From assembly GCA_044227095.1 (NCBI GenBank), contig JBGAFV010000001.1, positions 5,084,001 to 5,148,000 of the forward strand: DNA of 64,000 bases. Direction: 5' to 3'. The stretch comes from JACMLD01 sp044227095 (GTDB lineage Bacteria > Bacteroidota > Bacteroidia > Chitinophagales > Chitinophagaceae). Under the pieces are notes generated by a model. It worked only from the letters and a program-made list of their open reading frames with translations. It did no database searches and was not told the DNA's origin. Position numbers and translations under genes: made by a program. This document shows, piece after piece, positions 8,084-16,733 of this stretch (position 1 is the first letter of the stretch; every line of letters starts with the position of its first letter).

Positions 8084-9888
8084 ATAATATTCAGTTGAAC
8101 TTCAATTCTTGTGCCAGCAGCTTTATTGTTTTCGTAAAGATCGGTTATCTGTACGGAAGGAACACTTTCTTTATTGAAAAGCCTTACCCTGTCGCAAGTC
8201 ATTTCAACACCATAAGAATTGCCCTTTCCTGTATGTATTTTTTCTGCTGCTGCCCTGCCTATACCATTATCGGTAATAACATAAATAATCCTTTGCTCTG
8301 TCTTTGATATATTAATGCTGAGTTTGCCTTTATTATCATCCCTGTTGCGCAATCCGTGTATAATTGCATTTTCTACAAAAGGTTGAATAATCAGGGGCGG
8401 CACTTTATAATCGCTGTTCATCAGTTCATCATCAATTTTTATCTCAGCAGTAAATTTATTTTCGCTGCGTTGCAATTCCAGTTCAACATAAAGTTTCAAT
8501 GTTTCGGCATCTTTTGAAAATGTAACGATATACTCTTTGCTGCTGTCTAATAAATTGCGGATGAGCTTCGCAAATTTGTTGAGGTAAAGTGTAGCATTGT
8601 ATTTATCGTTGCTCTGAATATAAGCATCAATGCTATTAAGGCTGTTAAAAATAAAATGCGGGTTCATTTGAGATCTCAGCACCTGCATTTGCGTTTCTGC
8701 AATGTTCTGTTTCAATTCAGATTCAGCAATTTTCTTTTTGTTTTCAATTGATTTATAAACTGCACCTGCAATAACAATACTCAGCAGGAAAGAAATGCCA
8801 ATGGTGAGCAATAAAATATTTTTAACTGCCAGATCTTTTTTCTGCAACTGGGCAAGATCTTTAAGGTGCGTGTTTTCAATTTCTTTTCTTTTTACCTGCC
8901 ACTCTGTTTCTCTTATAGCCACATTGCGCCTGTTGTTTGATGAAAAAACAGAATCAGCAGCTGCGTGGTATATCCTGAAATAAGCTAGCGATGAATCTTT
9001 ATTATTTAGCTGATCATACGCTATAAACAACTGGTGTGCTGCATCAGATACCCTGTCGGGATCTTTGGGATCCTTTGCAATCTGCATAGCCTGCTTCAGT
9101 AATTTCAATTTTTCATCGGGCTTAATTTTTTTCAGGTATTCTGCTTTGGCAAGATAACCGGCAAATACGTTTGCAGGATCCAGGTTCAGTTTTGCATCAT
9201 GAATTGCTTTGTCAAAATAATAAGTTGCAGAATCTTCATTATTGTTAACTGCATACCATTTGCCAAAACCAAGATAGAGCATAGGATATAAAGTTGTATC
9301 CTCTGCAAGCCGTGCTGCGGCCATGCCCTTTTGCATGTTATCGTAAGCACTGGCATATAGTTTATCTTCCAGATCGCAGCGCATTAGCAATTCATAATTA
9401 ATAGCCATGCCACGCCATGATTTTATCTGCGAATTGAGCTCAATAGCCTGCTTCGTGTACTCACGGCATTTTGCATTGTCTTCAAGTATTTTAAAGTTAT
9501 CGCCAATGTTATTAAGTGAAACAGATTTCAATCTTAATGATCCATAGGCTTCAGCATACTCTATTGCTTTAAAATAAGCGTTATTGCTGGCATAAAAATT
9601 TGCAGACTTGCTAAAGAGCAACCCAAGGTTTATTTGCGCAAGTGCCTTACCATAAGCAAAATTTAAACTGTCGCTGTAATAAGATACTTTTTCGTAGTAA
9701 TCAAAAGACTGTTTGAGATCTTTATCAATAGTTCGAAAACTTATGCGGTGAAGAGTGAGTATATATTGCGAATCAATTTTGTGGTGATTATTTGCCCATC
9801 GTATCATACTATCAACGCCATTGCTTTGGCCGTTAAGCCTCAATGAAACAACAACAATAAAAAAAAGAAAAAGTGTCCTTTTATTCAT
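8080..9888 (-). CDS. TPR-containing sensor histidine kinase (LytS/YehU-type His_kinase)
   Basis: A 602-residue membrane kinase. A signal peptide (1-20) leads to an exported helical region (about 40-320) with TPR-like repeats, a single membrane helix at about 357-378, then a cytoplasmic His_kinase domain. The phospho-acceptor is H411 in QMNPHFIFNSLN. The ATP-binding N-box is QPFVENAIIHGL (502-513), and ITDNGIGR (538-545) is the G1 region. This architecture is common in Bacteroidota LytT systems. It phosphorylates the LytTR regulator encoded immediately downstream with a 4-base overlap. The signal sensed is unknown. Confidence 0.92.
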   Translation of the reverse strand: MNKRTLFLFFIVVVSLRLNGQSNGVDSMIRWANNHHKIDSQYILTLHRISFRTIDKDLKQSFDYYEKVSYYSDSLNFAYGKALAQINLGLLFSKSANFYASNNAYFKAIEYAEAYGSLRLKSVSLNNIGDNFKILEDNAKCREYTKQAIELNSQIKSWRGMAINYELLMRCDLEDKLYASAYDNMQKGMAAARLAEDTTLYPMLYLGFGKWYAVNNNEDSATYYFDKAIHDAKLNLDPANVFAGYLAKAEYLKKIKPDEKLKLLKQAMQIAKDPKDPDRVSDAAHQLFIAYDQLNNKDSSLAYFRIYHAAADSVFSSNNRRNVAIRETEWQVKRKEIENTHLKDLAQLQKKDLAVKNILLLTIGISFLLSIVIAGAVYKSIENKKKIAESELKQNIAETQMQVLRSQMNPHFIFNSLNSIDAYIQSNDKYNATLYLNKFAKLIRNLLDSSKEYIVTFSKDAETLKLYVELELQRSENKFTAEIKIDDELMNSDYKVPPLIIQPFVENAIIHGLRNRDDNKGKLSINISKTEQRIIYVITDNGIGRAAAEKIHTGKGNSYGVEMTCDRVRLFNKESVPSVQITDLYENNKAAGTRIEVQLNII

Positions 9889-10053
9889 AGCCGATACTAA
9901 TCTGTTTTACAAACAACCTATGCCTTTTAATCCTGTGCATGTAGTGCTGTAATTATGGAATATGCAAAAATGCTCTTTTTTGCCGCCCGATCAGTTTCAT
10001 TGAGCCATTGCCATAAAATATTTAGCTGATGGCATTCATCTGCGAACGCTCGT

Positions 10054-10950
10054 CTACCGCATGGTAAAAGGTTCCATCAATTCAATCCGTGTTCCATCGG
10101 GATCAAATAAATTGAGTTGCCAGCGGTTATTGCGTCCTATACGCGGCGCAGCTACAGTATAATGAGTTGCTGCCTGGCGTTCGGCTAATATATCTGCAGC
10201 ATGTTGCATATCGGGCACCATTAATGCTATATGGTGCATGCTGCCCAGTTGCTGACGGTTTACCGGGCCAGTAACCAGCATATATTCAAGATAATCTGTT
10301 CCTTCAGGCACACGCATGTTTATCCAACTGGTTATACTATCGTTTGCACCACCACGCCATATTTCTGAAAACCCAAGTATATCTCCATAGAATGAATTTG
10401 CAGCTTGCGCATTGGCAATCGTTAAACCGGCATGCAATATGCGCTGGGAGATTGCCGGGGTTTCTATGTTTTTCGTTTGCTTTTTTACGTTAGGATCGCA
10501 GGCTATAAAAGTAATAGGATGGCCATCTGGATCTTTTACCGTAAAAAAAGCTCTTCCGGGTTGCCTGGTTATAACACCTGGAACAACAATCGATTTTGAT
10601 TGCAGGTAAAGGCGCATTGCTTCTGCATCTGTAGTTTGAAAAGCAAGACCCATCAGTCTTTCATCCTGTCCTGCAGGAAGGCCATCTTCCAGTTCTATTG
10701 ATTGCCTGAAATTGACACTGATAGTAGCGAGTTTATTTTTTGTATTGCCAGATACAACTGGTTGCATGGTGTAACCCATCAATGAATGATAAAAAACTTC
10801 GGCCTTCTTAATATCACTCACCTGCAATTTTACAAACGCTATACCGGTAATGGGTGGACGTTTTATTGTTTGTGCTAGCAACAATGCGGGTACCATTGCA
10901 ATTAAAAAAAGCAATAACAACCGGCGTGTAAGCAAGCAATATATTTTCAT
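10054..10950 (-). CDS. Exported VOC/glyoxalase-fold protein with two domains
   Basis: An ATG at 10950 gives 298 residues with an N-terminal hydrophobic segment (LLLLFLIAMVPALLLAQ), probably a signal peptide. A longer reading to 10998 would begin inside a perfect hairpin (10971-10995) and is less likely. Two vicinal-oxygen-chelate modules follow, starting at GIAFVKLQVSDIKKAEVFYHS and at LHAGLTIANAQAANSFYGD; each ends in FxxKDPDGHPI or LFDPDGTRIEL. VOC proteins include glyoxalases, dioxygenases and isomerases, so the reaction cannot be named. It lies 89 bases after susD on the same strand. Confidence 0.8.
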   Translation of the reverse strand: MKIYCLLTRRLLLLFLIAMVPALLLAQTIKRPPITGIAFVKLQVSDIKKAEVFYHSLMGYTMQPVVSGNTKNKLATISVNFRQSIELEDGLPAGQDERLMGLAFQTTDAEAMRLYLQSKSIVVPGVITRQPGRAFFTVKDPDGHPITFIACDPNVKKQTKNIETPAISQRILHAGLTIANAQAANSFYGDILGFSEIWRGGANDSITSWINMRVPEGTDYLEYMLVTGPVNRQQLGSMHHIALMVPDMQHAADILAERQAATHYTVAAPRIGRNNRWQLNLFDPDGTRIELMEPFTMR

Positions 10951-10970
10951 GATGACCTTATTAAACTGAA

Positions 10971-10995
10971 CAATGCAGTCACAAGGACTGCATTG
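10971..10995. other. Perfect 10-bp stem-loop between susD and the VOC gene
   Basis: CAATGCAGTC and GACTGCATTG flank a 5-base loop. It is not followed by a T-tract in the direction of transcription, so it is more likely an mRNA-processing/stabilising hairpin or attenuator than a simple intrinsic terminator. Confidence 0.6.
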
Positions 10996-11039
10996 CACAT
11001 TTAAGATACCATTTTTATCATCAAAAACCTGTCGCCTTT

Positions 11040-12335
11040 TTAAAAATTAGGATCGGGTGGCGTGTTCGGGTTGCTGTCCCTTTCCCTGAAAGGATAAGGA
11101 AGCAAGTTGCGCTTACGCTCTGTTGTTGGCCTTCCAAACCTTCTCATATCTTCCAGTTTCAATCCTGATAAATACAATTCAATACAACGGTTACGGTAAA
11201 TCTGTAAAAGTACATCGGCCTGTGTTACCGGTGCAACTGCAGGTAAACCAGCACCAACACCAAACGGATCTGATGCAGGTTGTTTGGTAACTACTTTATT
11301 CAACTCTACCAATGCATTTACCAAATCTGGTGTAGCAGCCCTTGCATATGCTTCAGCTTTTATCAATGTCATTTCTCCCGGCAGGTAAATTGGAATAGCA
11401 GTTGTAGCTGCAATCCAGAAACCATTCAACCTGTATTTAGGAAGAATTGTAGCATTAATGGTTGTGTAGAAAGGTATGCGCTTGTCAGTAAGATCTGGCG
11501 CAATACTGGCCGGAAGACCAAGCGTAGAATCTAATGGTTGATACAAGTTGTTGGTAGACGTAGCCGTATTGTATACAGGGTTTGGAGTAGCTGCTTCAAA
11601 ATTAAAAGTAGATTTTTTGGTTAGATCTACTGCATTGGCTGCAGCAAGTGCGGCAGTATAGTTGCCCGCAAACAAAGAGTACCGGGCCTTTAAAGCGTTT
11701 AACGTATTTACGATGTCTACACCTGCAGGCATATCGCTTGCAAAACCAGAACTGATAGCATTAGCGTTGATGGTTGCTAAAGCTTTGTCTATAGCTGCAA
11801 TAGCTTTATTAAAACCCTGCACCCTGTCAATAAATACAGTAGCGCTTGTACCAACTGTATCCGGAACTTTTTCCCAAAACATAGAAAGGTTTCCTATTGA
11901 CAATGCTTTAATAATGGTAGCATAACCAATCAAACCGCTGGCGTATCCTTTATCGCCCAGCGTAGCTGCTCCGTTAATTACATTGTTTGCATCATAAATA
12001 CATTTGTTTGCCGTAGACCAGATATTGCCAAGTAAGGCATTGGTACCATCAACTGCATTACCGCCTGTGGTTAATTGCAGTTCTGATGTATTACCGGCAT
12101 TCAGCAAAAAGGTTTCTGTTGTAAGTAAACCATTGGCATCTGACATACCAGGCAATACATTGAGTGAAAATGTACGCTGAATACCAATTGCAGTGCCCAT
12201 TAATCCTTTAGAGGAACTTAATACCTGTTCGGAAGTTGCGGCATTGGGATTGGAATAATTTTTTGTACAACCCACTCCAGTAAACAACAACCCCGCCACT
12301 GCCGTATATAATGATATGTTTATTATTTTTTTCAT
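11040..12335 (-). CDS. susD: SusD/RagB-family outer-membrane glycan-binding lipoprotein
   Basis: A 431-residue protein with a lipoprotein signal ending in GVGC (acylated C23), which anchors it at the cell surface. The C-terminus has the SusD hallmark: RNRCIELYLSGLKLEDMRRF, followed by a short LPYPFRERD tail. Inner parts are helical, TPR-like and alanine-rich. Together with the upstream SusC it would bind oligosaccharides and act as the lid of the transporter. It is shorter than many SusD proteins (often about 500 or more), suggesting a compact binding site. It lies 18 bases after susC. The symbol is used in the family sense; the ligand is not known. Confidence 0.9.
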   Translation of the reverse strand: MKKIINISLYTAVAGLLFTGVGCTKNYSNPNAATSEQVLSSSKGLMGTAIGIQRTFSLNVLPGMSDANGLLTTETFLLNAGNTSELQLTTGGNAVDGTNALLGNIWSTANKCIYDANNVINGAATLGDKGYASGLIGYATIIKALSIGNLSMFWEKVPDTVGTSATVFIDRVQGFNKAIAAIDKALATINANAISSGFASDMPAGVDIVNTLNALKARYSLFAGNYTAALAAANAVDLTKKSTFNFEAATPNPVYNTATSTNNLYQPLDSTLGLPASIAPDLTDKRIPFYTTINATILPKYRLNGFWIAATTAIPIYLPGEMTLIKAEAYARAATPDLVNALVELNKVVTKQPASDPFGVGAGLPAVAPVTQADVLLQIYRNRCIELYLSGLKLEDMRRFGRPTTERKRNLLPYPFRERDSNPNTPPDPNF

Positions 12336-12353
12336 GATGATATTTTTATGGGG

Positions 12354-15300
12354 TTAGAAGGATGCTTTTACACCGAGGCTAAAAGTTTTTGGAATAGGTA
12401 CCGAACCAAAATCAATCCCTCTCAGTATCGTACTTTGTCCACCGGCATTTACTTCAGGATCGTATCCTTTGTAATTATCCCAGCTGATTAAGTTACGTCC
12501 ACTGAAAGTAACAGTGATATTGCTGATGCTTTTTACCCTGCCAAAATCATAGGCCAAAGACAATTCGCGAAGTTTTACATAATGCCCGTGGTCTACCCTC
12601 CATTCTTCTATTGCATATACACCTGCAACATATCCGCGTGGTACCTGGCCAAGATCTTCTGCTTCTGCTACTTTACCATTACCCACACCTTGTCTTGTTC
12701 TCCAGTCTGCATTCCATACATCTGCACCCATTAAATAATCAACCTGTGCACGCAGAGAAAGTTTTCTAAACGATACTTCGTTTACAACACTTCCTGAATA
12801 TTTTGGATTGGGGTCACCAACTATTTTACGCAATGTAGAGCCGGATGGCAAACCATTGGTTCTGCCCGGCGTATAAGACAATACGCTGTTTTGCACACCC
12901 AGTTCCGTCAATGGTATGCCACTTGTATTCTTCAGCAATGAACCGTCTGTATTGGTAGCAAAAAAAGTTCCGTAGAAAACACCAATCGGCTGCCCTTGAA
13001 TAATAGCAACTGGCGCACCGGCATTTGTACTGAGCAGGTTTAATGCCTGTCCAATGTTTACAGCTTTATTGCGATTGTGGTTGTAGATAACTGCTACATC
13101 CCAGTTTACATCTTTTGTTTTGATGGGCGTACCGGAAAGTACGATTTCAAATCCTTTGTTTTCGAGTGATCCAAGATTATCCAGCAATGAAGAATAACCG
13201 TTAGTAGGCGCAATAAAGCGGCTGATAAGAAGATTATCTACTTTCTTAGTATAAATATTTGCAGTTACGTTTAACCTGCTTTTAAAGAATGAAAGGTCTG
13301 CACCAAACTCAAGCTCATGTTGTCTTTCCGGGCCTACATTTACATTTGCAAGTTGAGAACTTGATGTTAACGCAGTTCTTCCAAGAAAAGAAGTAGCGCT
13401 GTAGGTGTTAAACCTGTCGTATGCGCCAATACCTGTAAGGTTTCCGCTTTCGCCATATGCTACACGAACTTTAAACAGGTTCCACCAATTGGAAACGCCC
13501 AGTTTTTCCCAATAGTCTGCGCCAGATAAAACATAGCTACCGCTCAATTTGCTATACACCTGGTTGCGCTGATTTTCGCCAAATACAGAAGAACCATCAC
13601 GTCTTAGTGCACCGGTTATAAAAAACTGGTTGCGGTATTTAAAATTTTGCTGAATATAAAATCCGGAAATAGAAATCTCGCTCCTGGAATCAACACCAGG
13701 TAAAATAGTACTAGCACCATTTACCACCTGCACAAAAGGTGCAAGGCCTCTGCCCTGCGACAGAATATAATTGTTTCTCTCGTATTGTTGAGAGAACCCA
13801 ACCTGTGTTACTGAATTGATATTTTTGTTGATATCTATATTATAAGTAGCATTCACATCGTGGTTAATGCCAAAGAAGTTATTATTAGCCGCACTTGCAT
13901 AACCATTCTGTGTAGGATCAAGACTTGCACCACCGCCCCAGAACGCTGTGCTTACATTGTACGCAAATGGGGGAATAAAAGTAGTACCATTCTGCGCATA
14001 ATTATCAATACCCATTTTATAATCCAGGGTAAGATGTTTAATTGGAGTTAGCTTCAATCCAAGATTAGCAATAACGCGGTTGGTAATATTTTTTTGTTTG
14101 ATGTCTTCAATAACAGATACAGGGTTTGCACGGCCTCTCTCACCTACTGCCTGTATATTACCCAAAGCATCTCTTTGCTGTATGTTATGGAAATTACCGA
14201 TGATGGTTACAGAGTTTAATGGAGAATAAAATGAGTTACCATCTGGTTTTTCATTGGCAGTACTGTTTATATAATTAAGGCCAATATTAAAGCTCATCCA
14301 TTTGTTTAATGTCTGATCTACATTACTTCTGAAGCTGAAGCGCTGGTAATCTGTATTTTTTACAATACCCTGGTTATAGAAATAAGAACCGGATACATAG
14401 TATTTCGTTTTATCAGTTCCACCACTAACAGAAACTGTATTGTCTGTACCCAATGCACTGCGGAAAATATAATCCTGGTAATCGTACCTTGTTACCGGTG
14501 TTGTATTAGTAAGTGCTGGCGTAAGAATATCCTGTGTTTGTGCACCAGGACCATCTGTTGGGCCGCCAAATTTTATTCCTGCACGGTTTACATCTATTTT
14601 CTTGCGCAGGCTGCTTTGCATAATGCTTGTACTAAAACTTACTTTAGGTGCACCTGTTCTGCCTCTTTTTGTAAATATTTGTACCACACCGGCGTTGGCA
14701 CGGCTACCATAAATAGCAGCGGCCGCAGCACCATTCAGTACTTCTATTCTTTCAATATCCTGAGGGTTTATATCTACCATACGGCTCTGGCCTACATTGC
14801 CTACAAATGCAGAACCATCGTAACCACTTTGTGTATTGGTAACGCGGTTAGTAGCATTGTTAACAATAACACCATCTACTATATACAAAGGTTCAGAAGA
14901 TGAAGAGATAGAACTGATACCTCTTAACCTTACAGACAAACCGCCTGCAGGATCACCATTGTTTTGTGTAATCTGCGCACCGGCTGTTTTTCCCTGCAAG
15001 GCGGCAAGCACGTTTCCGGTAGCGCCTTTGGTAAGCTCATCTGCATTTACAGAACTAATATAACTTCCCAATTGCCTGCGGGTTGTACCGGCAGATGTAC
15101 CTGTTACAATCACTTCATCAAGTTTAGAAACTTTTGTAGTTAATACTGCATCGAGTGAATAAGAAATTGATGTGCCTACACTCAGCGCAGCATCTTTCGA
15201 TTCGTAACCCACACCAGAAAAAGTAACGGTGTATGTACCGGGTTTTAATGCGGCAGTAAGATGGTAGCTGCCATCATTATCGGTAGAACTGCCTTTTGCA

Positions 15301-15467
15301 GTACCTTTTACCAATACAGTAATGTTGGGTACGCCTTTACCGGTTTCATCTGTTACCTTACCGGAAATGTTAACCTGCGCTGTGCAAAAAACTGCCATCA
15401 TTATAAAGATGGAAAACAACAGTGATGATTTGCACCAGCTTGTTCTGAAAAATTGGTTTTGCTTCAT
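12354..15467 (-). CDS. susC: SusC/RagA-family TonB-linked outer-membrane transporter
   Basis: A 1037-residue outer-membrane protein. A signal peptide (about 1-30) is followed by a carboxypeptidase-regulatory-like domain (about 32-115: ISGKVTDETGKGVPNITVLV), a plug domain (about 117-270: DEVIVTGTS, LQGKTAGAQI, LRGISSISSSSEPLYIVDGV) and a 22-strand barrel ending in an aromatic terminal strand (SLGVKASF). No N-terminal STN signalling domain is seen, so control through an anti-sigma/ECF sigma pair is unlikely. It forms a transport unit with the SusD encoded 18 bases later and is preceded by deoR at 23 bases, implying one operon. The substrate is unknown. Confidence 0.93.
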   Translation of the reverse strand: MKQNQFFRTSWCKSSLLFSIFIMMAVFCTAQVNISGKVTDETGKGVPNITVLVKGTAKGSSTDNDGSYHLTAALKPGTYTVTFSGVGYESKDAALSVGTSISYSLDAVLTTKVSKLDEVIVTGTSAGTTRRQLGSYISSVNADELTKGATGNVLAALQGKTAGAQITQNNGDPAGGLSVRLRGISSISSSSEPLYIVDGVIVNNATNRVTNTQSGYDGSAFVGNVGQSRMVDINPQDIERIEVLNGAAAAAIYGSRANAGVVQIFTKRGRTGAPKVSFSTSIMQSSLRKKIDVNRAGIKFGGPTDGPGAQTQDILTPALTNTTPVTRYDYQDYIFRSALGTDNTVSVSGGTDKTKYYVSGSYFYNQGIVKNTDYQRFSFRSNVDQTLNKWMSFNIGLNYINSTANEKPDGNSFYSPLNSVTIIGNFHNIQQRDALGNIQAVGERGRANPVSVIEDIKQKNITNRVIANLGLKLTPIKHLTLDYKMGIDNYAQNGTTFIPPFAYNVSTAFWGGGASLDPTQNGYASAANNNFFGINHDVNATYNIDINKNINSVTQVGFSQQYERNNYILSQGRGLAPFVQVVNGASTILPGVDSRSEISISGFYIQQNFKYRNQFFITGALRRDGSSVFGENQRNQVYSKLSGSYVLSGADYWEKLGVSNWWNLFKVRVAYGESGNLTGIGAYDRFNTYSATSFLGRTALTSSSQLANVNVGPERQHELEFGADLSFFKSRLNVTANIYTKKVDNLLISRFIAPTNGYSSLLDNLGSLENKGFEIVLSGTPIKTKDVNWDVAVIYNHNRNKAVNIGQALNLLSTNAGAPVAIIQGQPIGVFYGTFFATNTDGSLLKNTSGIPLTELGVQNSVLSYTPGRTNGLPSGSTLRKIVGDPNPKYSGSVVNEVSFRKLSLRAQVDYLMGADVWNADWRTRQGVGNGKVAEAEDLGQVPRGYVAGVYAIEEWRVDHGHYVKLRELSLAYDFGRVKSISNITVTFSGRNLISWDNYKGYDPEVNAGGQSTILRGIDFGSVPIPKTFSLGVKASF

Positions 15468-15490
15468 ACAGTTGGTTTTGGTGTTGAATA

Positions 15491-16240
15491 TTAAATAATC
15501 CGGATGCCTTTGCTTTTATAGGGTTGTAGTTTTTCCGATTCAGGATCAAGTTCAGTTATTAATATATCTATTTCATCGGCTTCGCATATTTTCAAAGGTT
15601 CAAACGTGTTTATTTTTTCGGAGATAGAAAGTGCAATAACTTTCTTGGCGCTTTTTATCATGGCCCTTTTTACCTGTACCACATCCCAATCATTATCCAT
15701 TAAACCGCCTTCTGTGTCCATAGCATTTACGCCTATAAAACACAGATCAGCTTTTATCTGCTGAATTTTTAAAATAGTTTCGGCGCCAATGGTAATTTTA
15801 GAATTGCGTGATAGCTTATCGCCTATTATTACTACTTCTATATTGGGGTGATTGGTAAACTCGGTTGCGGCAGACAAGCTTACTGTAATAAAAGTGGCTT
15901 GTAAATCTTTCGGTAAAATTCTTGCAAGCTCTGTAATAGTAGTACCACCGGTAGTGAAGATGAACATGCCGTCTTTTATAAGACTAAGTGCTTTAGCCGC
16001 AATCCTCCTTTTGTCTTCCAGCGCATATACATTACCGGGGAAATTATTTACCGGGTTAAACGATTTTGACAAAGCCCCGCCATGTACTTTTACTATTTTC
16101 CCCTCCTGTGCAAGCTCAAGCAAATCTCGCCTGATGGTGTCTTCAGATACCTGTATCTGTTCACTGAGTGAAGAAGATAAAATCTTGTTGTGCAGATTTA
16201 TCTGGTGAAGAATATAACTGTGACGTTCTTCTTTTAGCAT
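15491..16240 (-). CDS. DeoR-family sugar-responsive transcriptional regulator
   Basis: This 249-residue protein has the DeoR layout. The N-terminal winged helix (about 1-58) has VSEDTIRRDLLELAQEGKI followed by the wing VHGGA. The C-terminal DeoR sensor domain (about 75-235) is of the phosphosugar-isomerase-like type, with FTTGGTT and GVNAMDTEGG. DeoR proteins are usually repressors released by phosphorylated sugars. It is the first gene of a deoR-susC-susD set with a 23-base spacing to susC, so it probably autoregulates and controls the transporter. An inverted repeat at 16298-16338, just upstream, is a candidate operator. Confidence 0.92.
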   Translation of the reverse strand: MLKEERHSYILHQINLHNKILSSSLSEQIQVSEDTIRRDLLELAQEGKIVKVHGGALSKSFNPVNNFPGNVYALEDKRRIAAKALSLIKDGMFIFTTGGTTITELARILPKDLQATFITVSLSAATEFTNHPNIEVVIIGDKLSRNSKITIGAETILKIQQIKADLCFIGVNAMDTEGGLMDNDWDVVQVKRAMIKSAKKVIALSISEKINTFEPLKICEADEIDILITELDPESEKLQPYKSKGIRII

Positions 16241-16297
16241 AATAGCCCTGGTTATTCCAAAGCTACACTAAACCCGCATAAAAACAATCAATCCTTG

Positions 16298-16338
16298 CGG
16301 TTTTTTGCGGGAATTAATCTTGAAACCTGCAAAAAACG
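16298..16338. promoter_or_regulatory. Inverted-repeat candidate operator between deoR and the Cys-rich gene
   Basis: CGGTTTTTTGCGGG (16298-16311) and CCTGCAAAAAACGG (16325-16338) form an inverted repeat matching at 12 of 14 positions, spaced by 13 bases. A further CCCGCA at 16273-16278 pairs with TGCGGG at 16306-16311. It sits 58 bases upstream of the deoR start and 48 upstream of the divergent gene, as expected for a DeoR operator. Inference only. Confidence 0.5.
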
Positions 16339-16385
16339 GTTCACTAATATTATAGTATTGCCGTTTTAGCCTATTTTTGGACCCG

Positions 16386-16688
16386 ATGAAAAAATGGATC
16401 TCGCTGATATTATCACTCTATATTTTGTTTGGTTCAATAATACCCTGTTCTATTTTTGACAATTGCGAACCGGAAACCCAACAACAAGCAGGCTTACCTT
16501 CAAAAAAAGATTGCAACGATTGTCCACCATTTTGCGTTTGCTCATCTGCACATTGTTTTACAGATATCACAACTACAGTATTAGAAGAACAAGTTTTCTT
16601 TCCCGGCCCGCAGAAATACAATCAGTATTCTCATTCCATTTCTTCAAATTACTACTCCAGCCTTTTTCAGCCGCCACGTTTTGGTTAG
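16386..16688 (+). CDS. Small secreted cysteine-rich protein, 100 aa
   Basis: The ATG at 16386 (MKKWISLIL) is preferred to a TTG nine bases earlier. A signal peptide or single membrane helix is followed by a short region with clustered cysteines: C-x6-C near the processed N-terminus, then CNDCPPFCVCSSAHC, then an aromatic/serine-rich tail without Cys. The arrangement resembles small DUF6660-like proteins often found beside TonB-dependent receptors in Bacteroidota; I cannot confirm the family by eye. The TonB receptor starts 45 bases downstream, so co-transcription is likely. The Cys cluster suggests disulphides or metal binding. Confidence 0.7.
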   Translation: MKKWISLILSLYILFGSIIPCSIFDNCEPETQQQAGLPSKKDCNDCPPFCVCSSAHCFTDITTTVLEEQVFFPGPQKYNQYSHSISSNYYSSLFQPPRFG

Positions 16689-16733
16689 TCAACACATAAG
16701 TTTCCTGTTTTATTAACCAATTATTTTTTGCAA

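Noticed and set aside
16372..16379. TATTTTTG -7-like box
   Set aside because: It matches TAnnTTTG but lies only 7 bases before the ATG at 16386 and has no -33 element at a suitable distance, so a promoter here is doubtful.
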